Positions 27,188 through 36,374 of a stretch of 64,000 bases of DNA are shown one piece after another. A program made the translations under genes and the position numbers. Below the pieces are notes generated by a model, which was not told the origin of the DNA, searched no databases, and saw nothing but the letters and a program-made list of their open reading frames with translations. Positions within the stretch are counted from its first letter, which is position 1, and the number at the start of each line of letters is the position of its first letter. The stretch covers positions 1,178,001 through 1,242,000 of the forward strand of contig NC_013595.1 of the NCBI RefSeq assembly GCF_000024865.1, given 5' to 3'. The stretch comes from Streptosporangium roseum DSM 43021 (GTDB lineage Bacteria > Actinomycetota > Actinomycetes > Streptosporangiales > Streptosporangiaceae).

Positions 27188-27601
27188 TCAGCGGATATCG
27201 GAGCCGGGATTGGCGGCGTCCCAGCGGTGCCGGGAGTCGGCGATGGCCGACCGGTGGTCGGCCGACCAGTCGGCGAGGGCCCTCACCAGGTGGGTGAGGC
27301 TGTGGCCCATCGCCGTCAGCTCGTATTCGACCTGCGGGGGGACCGTGGGGTAGACGGTCCGCCGGACCAGCCCGTCGCGCTCCAGGCGGCGGACGGTCAG
27401 GGTGAGCATCCGCTGGGAGATCCCGGGGATCGCCCGCTGGAGCCGGCGGAAGCGGCGCACGCCCTGGGCCAGCTCGACGACCACCAGCACCGACCACTTG
27501 TCCCCGATCCGGTCCAGGACCTCGCGGATGCCGCAGTCCTCCTCCTCGCCCCCGCAGGAGACGACCGGCTCGGTGGTTACCGCGGTGTGCCCCACTGACA
27601 T
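27188..27601 (-). CDS. HxlR-family transcriptional regulator
   Basis: A 137-residue winged-helix regulator. The HxlR core is clear: CGIREVLDRIGDKWSVLVVVELAQG, then FRRLQRAIPGISQRMLTLTVRRLERDGLVRR and VEYELTAMGHSL. An N-terminal CGGEEEDCG stretch has two cysteines that may sense thiol-reactive compounds, as in some HxlR members. ATG 27601 follows AGGAGG by 7 nt. It is divergent from a NmrA-type reductase gene, the usual target arrangement for this family (quinone or electrophile response). Confidence 0.92.
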   Translation of the reverse strand: MSVGHTAVTTEPVVSCGGEEEDCGIREVLDRIGDKWSVLVVVELAQGVRRFRRLQRAIPGISQRMLTLTVRRLERDGLVRRTVYPTVPPQVEYELTAMGHSLTHLVRALADWSADHRSAIADSRHRWDAANPGSDIR

Positions 27602-27627
27602 TGAAGTGCCTCCTTATGGAATCTGTC

Positions 27628-27657
27628 CTGGTTACCGAGGATGGTCCCAGTTACCAG
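27628..27657. promoter_or_regulatory. Candidate HxlR operator
   Basis: Near-perfect inverted repeat in the 86-bp divergent gap: CTGGTTAC (27628-27635) and GTTACCAG (27650-27657), one mismatch, spacer 14 bp. GGTTACCG at 27630-27637 recurs at 27575-27582 inside the start of the HxlR gene. Placement suggests autoregulation and control of the reductase gene. Confidence 0.55.
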
Positions 27658-27687
27658 AGAGAACCACCCATTCGGGGAGAGATTTCG

Positions 27688-28569
27688 ATGATTCTTGTCA
27701 CCGGCGCGTCGGGCGCCCTCGGGAAGCTGGTCGCCGGACGGCTGGCGGGGCGGGACGACCTCGTCGCGGGCACCCGGAGCCCGGAGCCGTCGCCCGCCGG
27801 CCCTCCGGTCCGCCGGGTCGACTTCGACGACCCGGCCTCCCTGGCCGGCGGCTTCGCCGGCGTGCGGACGCTGTTGATCATCTCGGCGGGTTACGCCGAG
27901 GACGACGTGGTGATCGCCCGGCACGGCGCGGCGATCGAGGCGGCCGCGACCGCGGGGGTCAAGCACGTGATCTACACCAGCCTCGCCGGCTCCGGCGACC
28001 ACCTCACCATCGCCCTCCCCCACCGCTGGACGGAGGCGGCCCTCGCCGCCGCGCCCTTCGACACGACGGTTTTGCGTAACGGGCTCTACGCCGAGGTGCC
28101 CGTCGGCCTGACGATGATGGCCGGGTCCGGCGCCGTCCCCGGCGTCCTCGCCGCCCCCTGGGGGCGTGGTCAGGTGTCCGTGGTCGCGCGGGAGGACCTC
28201 GCCGACGTCGCGGCCCGGGTGGTGGCCGAGGTCCAGGACGACGTCGCCGCCGGGCGGCGCAGCCGGCACGCGGGGCGGACGTACGAGCTGGACGGAGTGA
28301 AGACCATCGGCGCCGAGGACGTCGCGGCCGCGCTGGCGGACGTCCGGGGCGTGCCGGTGAGCTACCGGCCGAGCCCGCTGGGCGCCGTCTGGACCGCGCT
28401 CGCGGCGAAGGGCGTTCCGCCGTACCAGGTCGCGCACGCGGTCTCGATCTTCTCCAACATCGGCGCCGGCCTGCTCGCGGGGGAGCGGACCGATCTTCCC
28501 GGCCTGCTCGGCGTCGCGCCGAGGCCGGTGCGCGGCCTGGTCGCCGACGCGGTGCGGGCGTCCGCCTGA
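27688..28569 (+). CDS. NmrA-type NAD(P)H-binding reductase
   Basis: A 293-residue atypical short-chain dehydrogenase. The N-terminal MILVTGASGALGKLVAGRLAG holds the GxxGxxG dinucleotide-binding motif, and VKHVIYTSLAG corresponds to the strand-5 region; the canonical YxxxK pair is absent, as in NmrA/quinone-oxidoreductase (QorB) proteins. ATG 27688 is preceded by GGGGAGAG at 6 nt. It is divergent from the HxlR regulator, so it is probably induced by a quinone or electrophile. Its last codons are part of a 24-bp direct repeat. Confidence 0.88.
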   Translation: MILVTGASGALGKLVAGRLAGRDDLVAGTRSPEPSPAGPPVRRVDFDDPASLAGGFAGVRTLLIISAGYAEDDVVIARHGAAIEAAATAGVKHVIYTSLAGSGDHLTIALPHRWTEAALAAAPFDTTVLRNGLYAEVPVGLTMMAGSGAVPGVLAAPWGRGQVSVVAREDLADVAARVVAEVQDDVAAGRRSRHAGRTYELDGVKTIGAEDVAAALADVRGVPVSYRPSPLGAVWTALAAKGVPPYQVAHAVSIFSNIGAGLLAGERTDLPGLLGVAPRPVRGLVADAVRASA

Positions 28570-28623
28570 GTTCGCGGCCGGACCGCCGGCGCGGTACGCG
28601 CGTCCGCCTGAGCTCGCGGCCGG
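28558..28623. repeat. 24-bp direct repeat spanning the NmrA-type gene stop codon
   Basis: Copies at 28558-28581 and 28600-28623 match at 23 of 24 positions. The first includes the stop codon TGA (28567-28569), so the copy downstream repeats the gene tail. The rest of the gap to 28789 is GC-rich with shorter echoes of the same CGGACCGCCGG words. Confidence 0.85.
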
Positions 28624-28789
28624 TGTCTTCTCCGGCGTCGCGCCGGGTGTCCGTCCGGGCGTCGCGACGAGGTGTCCGCCCGGCGCCGGGGCCGGACCGC
28701 CGGCGTTCCGGCGGTGGCCGGAGGGGGGCGTTCCGCCGGGACACGTCCGGCCCGATCACCCGGACCTGTCCTGATATAGCGTCGCGGTC

Positions 28790-30310
28790 ATGACCGAACT
28801 CGACAGCCGCCTCCGCGCGGTGTGTGACCTGGCCGTCGCCGATGTCCGGGAGACGGCCGGCCGGCACGAGTACGACGGCCGGATCCAGGACCTCTCGCCC
28901 GAGGGCGTGCGCGCGGGACTGGCCGCACTCGGCGGGGGGACGCCGCCCGCCGACCCCTACGACGCGGCGCACCTGCAGATCTTCGAGGAGGCCACCCGGG
29001 TCCGGTTCGGCGAACTGGAGCTGCACCGCGGCAGCCCGCTCGAACACGCGAACAACCTCGACCTCGCCACCTACGACCGTGACTACGCCCCCGAGGCCGA
29101 GCGGACCGCCGCCAAGCACGCCCATCTCGCCCGGTGGCCAGAGGCCGTGGAGAACGCGATCGCCTCGCTCGACCGCCTCAGCGCCCCCGTCGCGAGCGCG
29201 CTGCTGGGAGCCGTGCGCGGCCTGGCGGCCGGGGTGCCGGCGGACGCGGAGGAGTCCGTGCGCGAGGCGGCGCTCAAGGCCCACGCCCGCCTGGTGGAGC
29301 ACGTCGAGGAGGCCTCGCGCACCGGCGACCCGGAGGCGGCCCTGGGCGCCGGGGGACTGACCCGGCTGATGAGCGCGGGAGACGGCCTCACGGTGGACCT
29401 GGGCCGGCTCGCCGAGCGGGCCGACGCCGAACGCGACCGGCTCATGGCCCGGCTGACCGAGGCCTGCGCCAGGCTGGGCTCGGCCGGCCGGCCGCCGCTG
29501 GAGGTCTCGCGCGAGCTGGTCAGGCAGCACCCCGGCATCGACGGCGTGATCGACGCCGCCAGGACCGGCACCGAGAGGGCGATCGCCTTCACCCGCGAGA
29601 AGGACCTGGTGCCCTACCACGACGGCGAGTGCCTGGTCGGTCTCGCGCCGGAGTCGCGCCGGTGGGCCATGGCGATGATGAGCTGGTCGGCGCCCGGCGA
29701 GCCCGACGGCCCGTCCTGGTACCACATCACCCCGCCCGACCCCTCCTGGCCGGAGCACGACATCGAGGAGTGGCTGGAGGTCTTCAGCGAGACCACCCTG
29801 CCCGCGATCAACGTGCACGAGGTCGCCCCCGGGCACTTCTCCCACGGCCGCGCCCTCCGCCACGCCCCCTCCGACGTGCGGCGGACGCTGATGTCCATGG
29901 CGTTCGCCGAGGGATGGGCGCACTACGCCGAGGAGCTCTGCGTCGAGGAGGGCTTCGCGCCCGACGACCCGCGCTTCGAGATCGGCGTGTGGCTGGAGGC
30001 GCTGATCCGGGTGACCCGCATGGCCTGCGCCATCGGCGTGCACACCGGGACGATGACCGTCGAGGAGGGCGCCCGCCGCTTCGAGGCCGACACCCACATC
30101 GCCGGCCCCGCGGCCCTGTCGGAGGCGGCGCGGGCCACCTTCGACCCGACCTACGGCCGCTACACCTGGGGCAAGCTGGAGATCCTCGACCTGCGCGAGC
30201 GGGCCAGGGCCGAGTGGGGCGCCGGATTCACCCTCAAGCGCTTCCACGCGGCCATGCTCGACCTCGGTTCCCCGCCCCTGGGACTGCTCGGCCACGCGCT
30301 CCGGGCCTAG
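28790..30310 (+). CDS. DUF885 family metallopeptidase-like protein
   Basis: A 506-residue protein of the DUF885 family. The zinc-peptidase-like motif NVHEVAPGHFSH (HExxxGH layout) lies near residues 343-354 and MAFAEGWAHYAEEL follows with a likely third ligand glutamate. The fold is largely helical. No signal peptide is present, so a cytoplasmic location is likely. A TATAGC box about 10 bp upstream of ATG 28790 and lack of a ribosome site suggest leaderless translation. Physiological substrate is unknown. Confidence 0.85.
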   Translation: MTELDSRLRAVCDLAVADVRETAGRHEYDGRIQDLSPEGVRAGLAALGGGTPPADPYDAAHLQIFEEATRVRFGELELHRGSPLEHANNLDLATYDRDYAPEAERTAAKHAHLARWPEAVENAIASLDRLSAPVASALLGAVRGLAAGVPADAEESVREAALKAHARLVEHVEEASRTGDPEAALGAGGLTRLMSAGDGLTVDLGRLAERADAERDRLMARLTEACARLGSAGRPPLEVSRELVRQHPGIDGVIDAARTGTERAIAFTREKDLVPYHDGECLVGLAPESRRWAMAMMSWSAPGEPDGPSWYHITPPDPSWPEHDIEEWLEVFSETTLPAINVHEVAPGHFSHGRALRHAPSDVRRTLMSMAFAEGWAHYAEELCVEEGFAPDDPRFEIGVWLEALIRVTRMACAIGVHTGTMTVEEGARRFEADTHIAGPAALSEAARATFDPTYGRYTWGKLEILDLRERARAEWGAGFTLKRFHAAMLDLGSPPLGLLGHALRA

Positions 30311-30363
30311 CCGTACTCGCCGATCCGGACGGGTGGGCGCCGGGGGCCGTCGCGACAGGCGGG

Positions 30364-31110
30364 TCAGCGGTCGACGGCCGTCGCCCCGCCGTCGACGACC
30401 AGGTGGGCCCCGGTGATGAAGGACGCCTCGTCGCTCATCAGGAACCGCACGGCCGTCGCGATCTCCTCGGGGCGGCCGAGGCGGCCGAACGGCGACTTCT
30501 TCCTGAAGGCCTCCATGAAGCCGGGGTCGCCGCCGGTGGCGCCGTTGAGCATCGGGGTGTCGATGTAGCCGGGACAGACCGCGTTCACCCGGATCGGCGG
30601 CAGCTCGTGGGCCATGGACCGGGTGAGGCCGAGCAGGCCGGCCTTGGAGGAGCAGTACGCCGGGATGAAGGCCTGTCCCACCAGGCCCTCGACCGACGAG
30701 ATGCCCACGATCGCGGATCCCTCGTGCTGCCGCAGGTCGGCCAGGAGGGCCTTGGTCAGCAGGGCGTGGGCGCGCAGGTTGACGTTGAGCACCGCGTCCC
30801 AGAGGGGTTCGGTGAGGTTGCCGACCGCGGTGGGGGCCACGACCCCGGCCGCGTGGACCAGGCCGCCGATCGAGCCGAGGGCCTCGCGGGTGGTGGCGAT
30901 CGCGGCGGCGAAGGCCGAGGTGTCGGTGACGTCGACGGTCACCCCGACCGAGGTCGCGCCGTTCGTCGCGGCGAAGGACGCGGTCTCCCTGGCGCCCGCC
31001 CCGTCACGGTCCCAGATCGCGACCGGCCGCCCGGTCTCGGCGAGCGCCAGCGCGCAGGCCCGGCCGATGCCGGACGCTCCGCCGGTGACGATTACTCCGG
31101 TGTCGGGCAT
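30364..31110 (-). CDS. Short-chain dehydrogenase/reductase
   Basis: A 248-residue classical SDR. The cofactor motif TGGASGIGRACALAL is near residue 9, AAGVV near 90, the catalytic serine in GISSVEG near 143, and YCSSK provides the Tyr and Lys of the active site; VNAVCPGYIDTPM follows. The acidic residue at the end of strand 2 (WDRDG) suggests NAD over NADP. The tail LVVDGGATAVDR is typical. It converges with the DUF885 gene. The substrate is unknown. Confidence 0.9.
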   Translation of the reverse strand: MPDTGVIVTGGASGIGRACALALAETGRPVAIWDRDGAGARETASFAATNGATSVGVTVDVTDTSAFAAAIATTREALGSIGGLVHAAGVVAPTAVGNLTEPLWDAVLNVNLRAHALLTKALLADLRQHEGSAIVGISSVEGLVGQAFIPAYCSSKAGLLGLTRSMAHELPPIRVNAVCPGYIDTPMLNGATGGDPGFMEAFRKKSPFGRLGRPEEIATAVRFLMSDEASFITGAHLVVDGGATAVDR

Positions 31111-31333
31111 GGCCGGCCTCCTCGACGTGTGGTGGACCTCACGCTAACCCGTAGATCAACCGGTCACCAGGGACGATGTGCCGAGATATCGGAATTGCCG
31201 GGCGGGGCGGCCGAAGTTCCCCGGATCAGGGTGGGCGGACCGGGTGCTCCACCTGTGTTCCGCACCTACGAGTAACGATGCTGACAGGCGCCGATAGACT
31301 GGATGCACCGCTGTGTTTCCTTTGGGGGTCTTG

Positions 31334-32884
31334 GTGTCTGAGTTCGACACGGTCCTGGTCGTCGACTTCGGTGCGCAGTACGCGCAGCTGATCGCGCGAC
31401 GGGTGCGTGAATGCCACGTCTACTCCGAGATCGTCCCGTCGACGATGCCGGTGGAGGAGATGCTGGCCAAGAAGCCCAAGGCCATCATCCTGTCCGGCGG
31501 TCCCTCGTCGGTCTACGCCGAAGGCGCCCCGGCCGCGCCCGCCGGCCTGTTCGAGACCGGGGTCCCGACCTTCGGGATCTGCTACGGCTTCCAGATCATG
31601 GCCCAGGCCCTCGGTGGTCAGGTGGCCAGGACCGGCATCGCTGAGTACGGCGGGACCCAGCTCGAAGTGACCCAGGAGGGCGTCCTGTTCTCGGGGCTGC
31701 CCGTCAAGCAGTCGGTCTGGATGTCCCACGGCGACAGCGTCGCCGCCGCCCCCGAGGGCTTCCTCGTCACCGCCGCGACCTCCGAGACGCCGGTCGCCGC
31801 CTTCGAGCACCCCGGCAAGGGCCTGTACGGCGTGCAGTTCCACCCCGAGGTCCTCCACTCCGAGCACGGCCAGACCGTGCTGAAGCACTTCCTCGACGCG
31901 GCGGGCTGCCGTCCCTCCTGGACGATGCTCAACATCGTCGAGGACGCCGTCGAGGCGGTCCGCGCCCAGATCGGCCCGGAGGGCCGCGCCATCTGCGCGC
32001 TCTCCGGCGGAGTGGACTCCGCGGTCGCCGCCGCCATGGTGCAGCGTGCCATCGGTGACCGTCTGACCTGCGTGTTCGTCGACCATGGGCTGCTGCGCAA
32101 GGGGGAGGCCGAGCAGGTCGAGCGTGACTTCGTGGCCGTCACCGGCGTCAAGCTCCGGGTGGTGGACGCCCAGGAGCGCTTCCTCAAGGCGCTCGACGGG
32201 GTCACCGACCCGGAGGAGAAGCGTAAGATCATCGGCCGCGAGTTCATCCGGGTCTTCGAGGACGAGCAGCGCGCCATCATCGCCGACGGTCCGGTCGACT
32301 TCCTCGTCCAGGGCACGCTCTACCCCGACGTGGTCGAGTCCGGCGGCGGCACCGGCACCGCCAACATCAAGTCGCACCACAACGTCGGCGGCCTCCCCGA
32401 CGACCTGCAGTTCTCGCTGGTGGAGCCGCTGCGCGCGCTGTTCAAGGACGAGGTCCGCCGCGCGGGCGAGGAGCTCGGCCTGCCGGCCGCGATGGTCTGG
32501 CGCCAGCCGTTCCCCGGTCCCGGCCTGGGCATCCGCATCGTCGGCGCGGTCACCCGCGACCGCCTGGAGATCCTCCGCGAGGCCGACGCCATCGCCCGTG
32601 AGGAGCTCTCCCGCGCCGGCCTCGACCGGGACATCTGGCAGTGCCCGGTCGTCCTGCTCGCCGACGTCCGCTCGGTGGGCGTCCAGGGCGACGGCCGCAC
32701 CTACGGCCACCCGATCGTCCTGCGCCCGGTCTCCAGCGAGGACGCCATGACCGCCGACTGGTCCCGCGTCCCCTACGACGTGCTCGCCCGCATCTCCACC
32801 CGGATCACCAACGAGGTCCGCGAGGTCAACCGCGTGGTGCTCGACGTGACCAGCAAGCCCCCGGGCACCATCGAGTGGGAGTAG
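31334..32884 (+). CDS. guaA: GMP synthase (glutamine-hydrolysing)
   Basis: Converts XMP to GMP with glutamine and ATP, completing the guaB pathway. The 516-residue protein has an N-terminal class I glutamine amidotransferase domain (catalytic Cys in FGICYGFQ, HPE in QFHPEV), a PP-loop ATP pyrophosphatase domain (LSGGVDSAVAA near 220) and the C-terminal dimerisation domain ending IEWE. GTG 31334 is chosen because the protein then begins VSEFDTVLVVDFGAQ and GGGGG lies 5 nt upstream; an in-frame GTG at 31313 would add seven residues. Confidence 0.96.
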   Translation: MSEFDTVLVVDFGAQYAQLIARRVRECHVYSEIVPSTMPVEEMLAKKPKAIILSGGPSSVYAEGAPAAPAGLFETGVPTFGICYGFQIMAQALGGQVARTGIAEYGGTQLEVTQEGVLFSGLPVKQSVWMSHGDSVAAAPEGFLVTAATSETPVAAFEHPGKGLYGVQFHPEVLHSEHGQTVLKHFLDAAGCRPSWTMLNIVEDAVEAVRAQIGPEGRAICALSGGVDSAVAAAMVQRAIGDRLTCVFVDHGLLRKGEAEQVERDFVAVTGVKLRVVDAQERFLKALDGVTDPEEKRKIIGREFIRVFEDEQRAIIADGPVDFLVQGTLYPDVVESGGGTGTANIKSHHNVGGLPDDLQFSLVEPLRALFKDEVRRAGEELGLPAAMVWRQPFPGPGLGIRIVGAVTRDRLEILREADAIAREELSRAGLDRDIWQCPVVLLADVRSVGVQGDGRTYGHPIVLRPVSSEDAMTADWSRVPYDVLARISTRITNEVREVNRVVLDVTSKPPGTIEWE

Positions 32885-32892
32885 GACACCTA

Positions 32893-32931
32893 CGGCGCGG
32901 CCCCCGGAGTCGATCTCCGGGGGCCGCGCCG
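32893..32931 (+). terminator. Terminator after guaA
   Basis: A perfect 16-bp stem (32893-32908 paired with 32916-32931) with a 7-nt loop, followed by TTCTCCGTTCT. It begins 9 nt after the guaA stop and may serve the convergent membrane-protein gene too. Confidence 0.88.
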
Positions 32932-32941
32932 TTCTCCGTTC

Positions 32942-33346
32942 TCACCCGGCCTTGCGGAGGCCGAACCACTGCAGGGCGGCGAAGCCGCCGACGGTGGCCG
33001 CCTGCATGAGGACCCAGACGGCGCCGAGGGTGGTGACCTCCAGGCCGCCGATCGCCAGTTCGGCGACGCTGACCACGGCCCACAGGACGTTGAGGGCGAC
33101 GACGGCCAGGGTGGCGGCCCGGTTGACGAGAGCCGGCCGCGCGATCAGCCAGACCGCGACGCCGTAGACGGTGAGGAACGCGCCGATGCCGTACTGGAGG
33201 CCGACCGGCAGCCCGAGCAGGTCGTTGATCGGAGCGGCCAGGGCGAGGTAGGCGAGGCCGTTGACGGCGGTGACGACGGCGTCCAGGCGCAGGGCCAGGC
33301 GCACGAGCCGGTAGGGGTCGGTGGTGGGGACGGCGGCGGCGGTCAT
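32942..33346 (-). CDS. Small four-helix membrane protein
   Basis: A 134-residue protein with about four hydrophobic segments (ALRLDAVVTAVNGLAYLALAA, YGIGAFLTVYGVAVWLIA, LAVVALNVLWAVVSVAELAI, LGAVWVLMQAATVGGFAALQWF). It has no catalytic motif that I recognise. It lies 44 nt downstream of the SnoaL-like gene on the same strand, so the two probably form an operon. Confidence 0.75.
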   Translation of the reverse strand: MTAAAVPTTDPYRLVRLALRLDAVVTAVNGLAYLALAAPINDLLGLPVGLQYGIGAFLTVYGVAVWLIARPALVNRAATLAVVALNVLWAVVSVAELAIGGLEVTTLGAVWVLMQAATVGGFAALQWFGLRKAG

Positions 33347-33390
33347 CTCGGAGAGCCTTTCTGGACGGGTGGACGGGGTGGGGCCGGTGC

Positions 33391-33759
33391 TCAGAGGGCG
33401 GCGGGGACCTGGTCGAGGAAGCCGTGGACGGTCCGGATGCGGCCGTCCTCGGTCAGGACCGCGACGTCGAAGCCGATCACGATGGCCTCGCCGCCTTCGG
33501 GGCCGAGGTTCCAGGTGAAGCGGGCCAGGTCGTGGTGGGCGTCGACGTCGCCGCCCGGGGTGAACACCAGGCCGGGGAACTGCTGCTGGACGGCGGCGAT
33601 GGTGGCGTCGATCGCGTCGCGGCCCGCTACGTCGACCAGGGGGTCGACGTAGCGGCCGTCCTCGGCCCAGATGGCGTCGATCTCCGCGCGGCGCTCGGCG
33701 GCGTCGGTGATGTTCCAGGTGGCCAGGTAGCGCTCGACCAGCTTGGCGGTGTCGTTCAT
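33391..33759 (-). CDS. SnoaL-like/NTF2-fold protein
   Basis: A 122-residue protein with the NTF2-like pattern: N-terminal helix LVERYLATWNITDAAERRAEIDAIWAEDG, then DGRYVDPLVDVAGRDAI and C-terminal beta strands (ARFTWNLG, AIVIGFDVAVLTEDGRI). It may be a small cyclase/hydrolase or a binding protein. AAGGAG lies 9 nt upstream of ATG 33759. The gap 33760-34041 upstream holds no gene I can support. Confidence 0.8.
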   Translation of the reverse strand: MNDTAKLVERYLATWNITDAAERRAEIDAIWAEDGRYVDPLVDVAGRDAIDATIAAVQQQFPGLVFTPGGDVDAHHDLARFTWNLGPEGGEAIVIGFDVAVLTEDGRIRTVHGFLDQVPAAL

Positions 33760-34041
33760 GTCGTCCGTCTCCTTGTGGTCCGCGGTTGTTCCTGCGGGTC
33801 ACAAAGTTACGGAGATCGGCGGGCCGGGGAATCTGTCATCCACCGGTACTTCCGGGGCCCGCTATAGGTCGGCTTGAGGGCGTTCTGTGCCTTACCTGAT
33901 GGCCGCTTCAGTAGGGGGACGGACTCCGCGCGTGATCGCCGGAGTTGCGGTCTGTCCACTGCACGGTAGGAAGAGCGTCCGTATCGGCATAGATAGCCGT
34001 TAGACCGGTTTCACTATGTCTGTCCAGGTAAGTTGGGGCGG

Positions 34042-35301
34042 GTGCCCCCGACAGACATCGATGCCAGATCTTCCAAGGCCATGCCCGCCAGCCGGCTGGC
34101 CTGGCTGGACGCGCTGCGCGGACTCGGTGCCGTCGCGGTGCTGCTGGAACATCTGCTGCCCTGGTTCATGCCCGCCCTGCGACCCTACTGGTTCAACCTC
34201 GGTATGTACGGTGTCCTGGTCTTCTTCCTGGTCAGCGGCTACATCATCCCGGTCTCGCTGGAGGGGCGCGGTGACGTCCGCGCCTTCTGGATCAGCCGGG
34301 TCTTCCGGCTCTACCCGATCTATCTGCTGGTCGCGGCAGCCGTCCTGCTCATGGCCTTCTGGGTGCCGGTCCGCGAGCAGGTCCCCCGTGACCTGTCGGC
34401 CGTGTCCGCGCACGTCACGATGTTGCTGGACGTGGTCCACCTGGGCGGCCTGGCCGACACCATGTGGACGCTCTCCTACGAGATGGTCTTCTACCTGCTG
34501 GTCACCGCGCTGTTCGTCCGCGGCCTGCACCACCGGAGCGGGACCTTCGCGGTGGGGTTCGGTGCCGTGGCGGTCGTCGCCGGGCTGGTGCTGTCCGCGC
34601 CGCTGCTCAAGGGCCCCTGGCCCGCCTACGTGTCCGGCGCGCTCTTCCTCGTCGGCATGGTGTGCCTGATCAGCGGCCGGTTCCGGACCGCGGCCGCCTA
34701 CGTCCTCGGCGGGATGTCCGTGGTGCTGCTGATCTTCGGCAGCTTCGTGCCGTGGCTCGGGGCGGCGATCCTCGCGGTGATGTTCATCGGGACCGCCGTC
34801 CGCCGGTGGGAGCAGGGCACGGGCGGGCTCTGGCCGGTGGCCGTCGCGACCGTCCTGGTGGCGCTGGCCCCGGTGTGGTCGGGCCAGGCGGGCTGGTGGT
34901 GGGTGCAGCCGGGGGTGTGGTTCACCACGATGGCGCTCGCGGGGGCGACGTTCGCGGGTGCGATGGCCCTGCGCCGGCGCCGCCTGCCCGGTTTCCTCGT
35001 CCGGCTCGGCCTGATCAGCTACTCGCTCTACCTGCTGCACCACCCGCTGCTGAGGCTGGTGAACTCCCTCGTGGGAGACGTCCGTACCATGCAGCCGGTG
35101 GTGCAGGTGTCACTGTCGGCGGGTTTCGTCGTCGCGGTGATCGGCCTGAGCCAGCTCACCTATCGCTACGTCGAGCTGCCGATGCAGCGGCTGGGCAGGA
35201 GGGTGGCTCACTGGCCGTCGGCGGGCGACTCCGCGCTCTCGGCGCCCTCGGCGGGCGTGTCACCCGTCAAGTCCTCGTCCTTCTCGCTGCCGACCGGGTA
35301 G
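34042..35301 (+). CDS. Membrane acyltransferase, OafA-like (acyltransferase 3 family)
   Basis: A 419-residue integral membrane enzyme with about ten helices. The family signature RLAWLDALRGLGAVAVLLEHL (Arg and catalytic His) is near the N-terminus; VFFLVSGYIIP and ISRVFRLYPIYLL follow, and LISYSLYLLHHPLL near the end. Such proteins O-acylate surface polysaccharides. Start codon is uncertain: GTG 34042, TTG 34033 and ATG 34081 are all in frame. The last 31 codons run antisense to the end of the deacetylase gene (overlap 94 nt) and look like a run-on tail rather than family sequence. Confidence 0.87.
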   Translation: MPPTDIDARSSKAMPASRLAWLDALRGLGAVAVLLEHLLPWFMPALRPYWFNLGMYGVLVFFLVSGYIIPVSLEGRGDVRAFWISRVFRLYPIYLLVAAAVLLMAFWVPVREQVPRDLSAVSAHVTMLLDVVHLGGLADTMWTLSYEMVFYLLVTALFVRGLHHRSGTFAVGFGAVAVVAGLVLSAPLLKGPWPAYVSGALFLVGMVCLISGRFRTAAAYVLGGMSVVLLIFGSFVPWLGAAILAVMFIGTAVRRWEQGTGGLWPVAVATVLVALAPVWSGQAGWWWVQPGVWFTTMALAGATFAGAMALRRRRLPGFLVRLGLISYSLYLLHHPLLRLVNSLVGDVRTMQPVVQVSLSAGFVVAVIGLSQLTYRYVELPMQRLGRRVAHWPSAGDSALSAPSAGVSPVKSSSFSLPTG

Positions 35302-36086
35302 ATGTCGGCGGCCTTGAGGTCCTTCGCGCCGCGCAGGGAGGAGACCGCGACGACGTGGTAGCCCTGCTTCTGCAACGCGGTCAGCAGCTTGGGCATCACC
35401 TTGACGGTCTGCTCGACCCAGTCGTGCATGAGGATGACGCCGTCACGCTTGGCGTTCTTGAGCACCTCGTCGTAGATGGCCTTCTCGTTCTTGGTCGCCC
35501 AGTCACGTGAGCCGCCGTTCCACAGCACGATCGGCATGCTCATCTCCGACGCGATCGCCTTGACCCGGTCGTCCATCTCGCCGTACGGCGGGCGGATCAT
35601 GGTCGGCGACTTGCCGGTGACCTGCTTGACGATCTCCTGGGTCTTGGTCAGTTCCTCGCGGATCTTCTCCTCGGAGACCTCCCGCAGGTGCGGGTGGGTG
35701 TAGCTGTGGTTGCCGAGGTCGTGGCCCTCGGCGGCCATCCGCTTGGCGAAGGCCGGGCGGGACTTCACGTACTGGCCTTCAAGGAAGAACGTGCCCTTGG
35801 CCTTGTACTTCTTGAGGGTGTCGAGCAGCTTGTCGGCGTACTTGCCCGGACCGTCGTCGAAGGTCAGCGCGATGCACTTGACCTTCACGCAGTCCACGGG
35901 CGCGACCTTGGCGGCGGACTTGGCCTTGTCCGTCGTCTTGGCCGCGGTGGTGGTGGGCTTGGCCGTGCTGGTGGGCTTGGCCGTGGCGGTGGGCTTGGGC
36001 TGGTCCGCGCTCCAGGCGGTGGTCGGCGCGGCCGCCAAGGCCAGCGCACAGGGGACGGCCAGCAGCATTCGAGCAGGAGACTTCAT
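35208..36086 (-). CDS. Secreted NodB-type polysaccharide deacetylase
   Basis: A 292-residue exported carbohydrate esterase family 4 protein. It has a signal peptide (MKSPARMLLAVPCALALAAAP, likely cut near TAWSA), a Thr/Ala/Lys-rich linker of about 45 residues that may sit in the cell wall, then the NodB domain with LTFDDGPG, HSYTHPHL (metal-binding His pair), RPPYGEMD and LMHDW. It would deacetylate peptidoglycan or a wall polysaccharide. ATG 36086 follows GGAG by 8 nt. An in-frame ATG 17 codons upstream is rejected because it would displace the signal peptide. Confidence 0.92.
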   Translation of the reverse strand: MKSPARMLLAVPCALALAAAPTTAWSADQPKPTATAKPTSTAKPTTTAAKTTDKAKSAAKVAPVDCVKVKCIALTFDDGPGKYADKLLDTLKKYKAKGTFFLEGQYVKSRPAFAKRMAAEGHDLGNHSYTHPHLREVSEEKIREELTKTQEIVKQVTGKSPTMIRPPYGEMDDRVKAIASEMSMPIVLWNGGSRDWATKNEKAIYDEVLKNAKRDGVILMHDWVEQTVKVMPKLLTALQKQGYHVVAVSSLRGAKDLKAADIYPVGSEKDEDLTGDTPAEGAESAESPADGQ

Positions 36087-36374
36087 GAGGGGAGCTCCGG
36101 GTGTTACGAGAGATGCGGGCGGGACAGAAAAAAGCATCCTATCCGGACACTTCGCCCAAATGTGGGGCGATCACTTGTCTGCCAGCCGACGTTCAGGCTT
36201 CTGCCAGCCCGCACTCAGGGAGAGCCGTCCTGCGTGCGGCGTTAAAAGCTCGGCAAGAGCACGGTGTGCGGGAGGCGAATACGCGGGAGCCCGGCCCATC
36301 CCCGGAAAGATCATCATATCCGGGCCGCGCGCCACCCGAGCCGGCGGGGTCGTGCATGAGGGACGGGTGAATCC

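Noticed and set aside
36087..36374. Short open frames in the gap before the GT-C-like gene
   Set aside because: They overlap each other on both strands, lack ribosome sites and show no protein-like composition.
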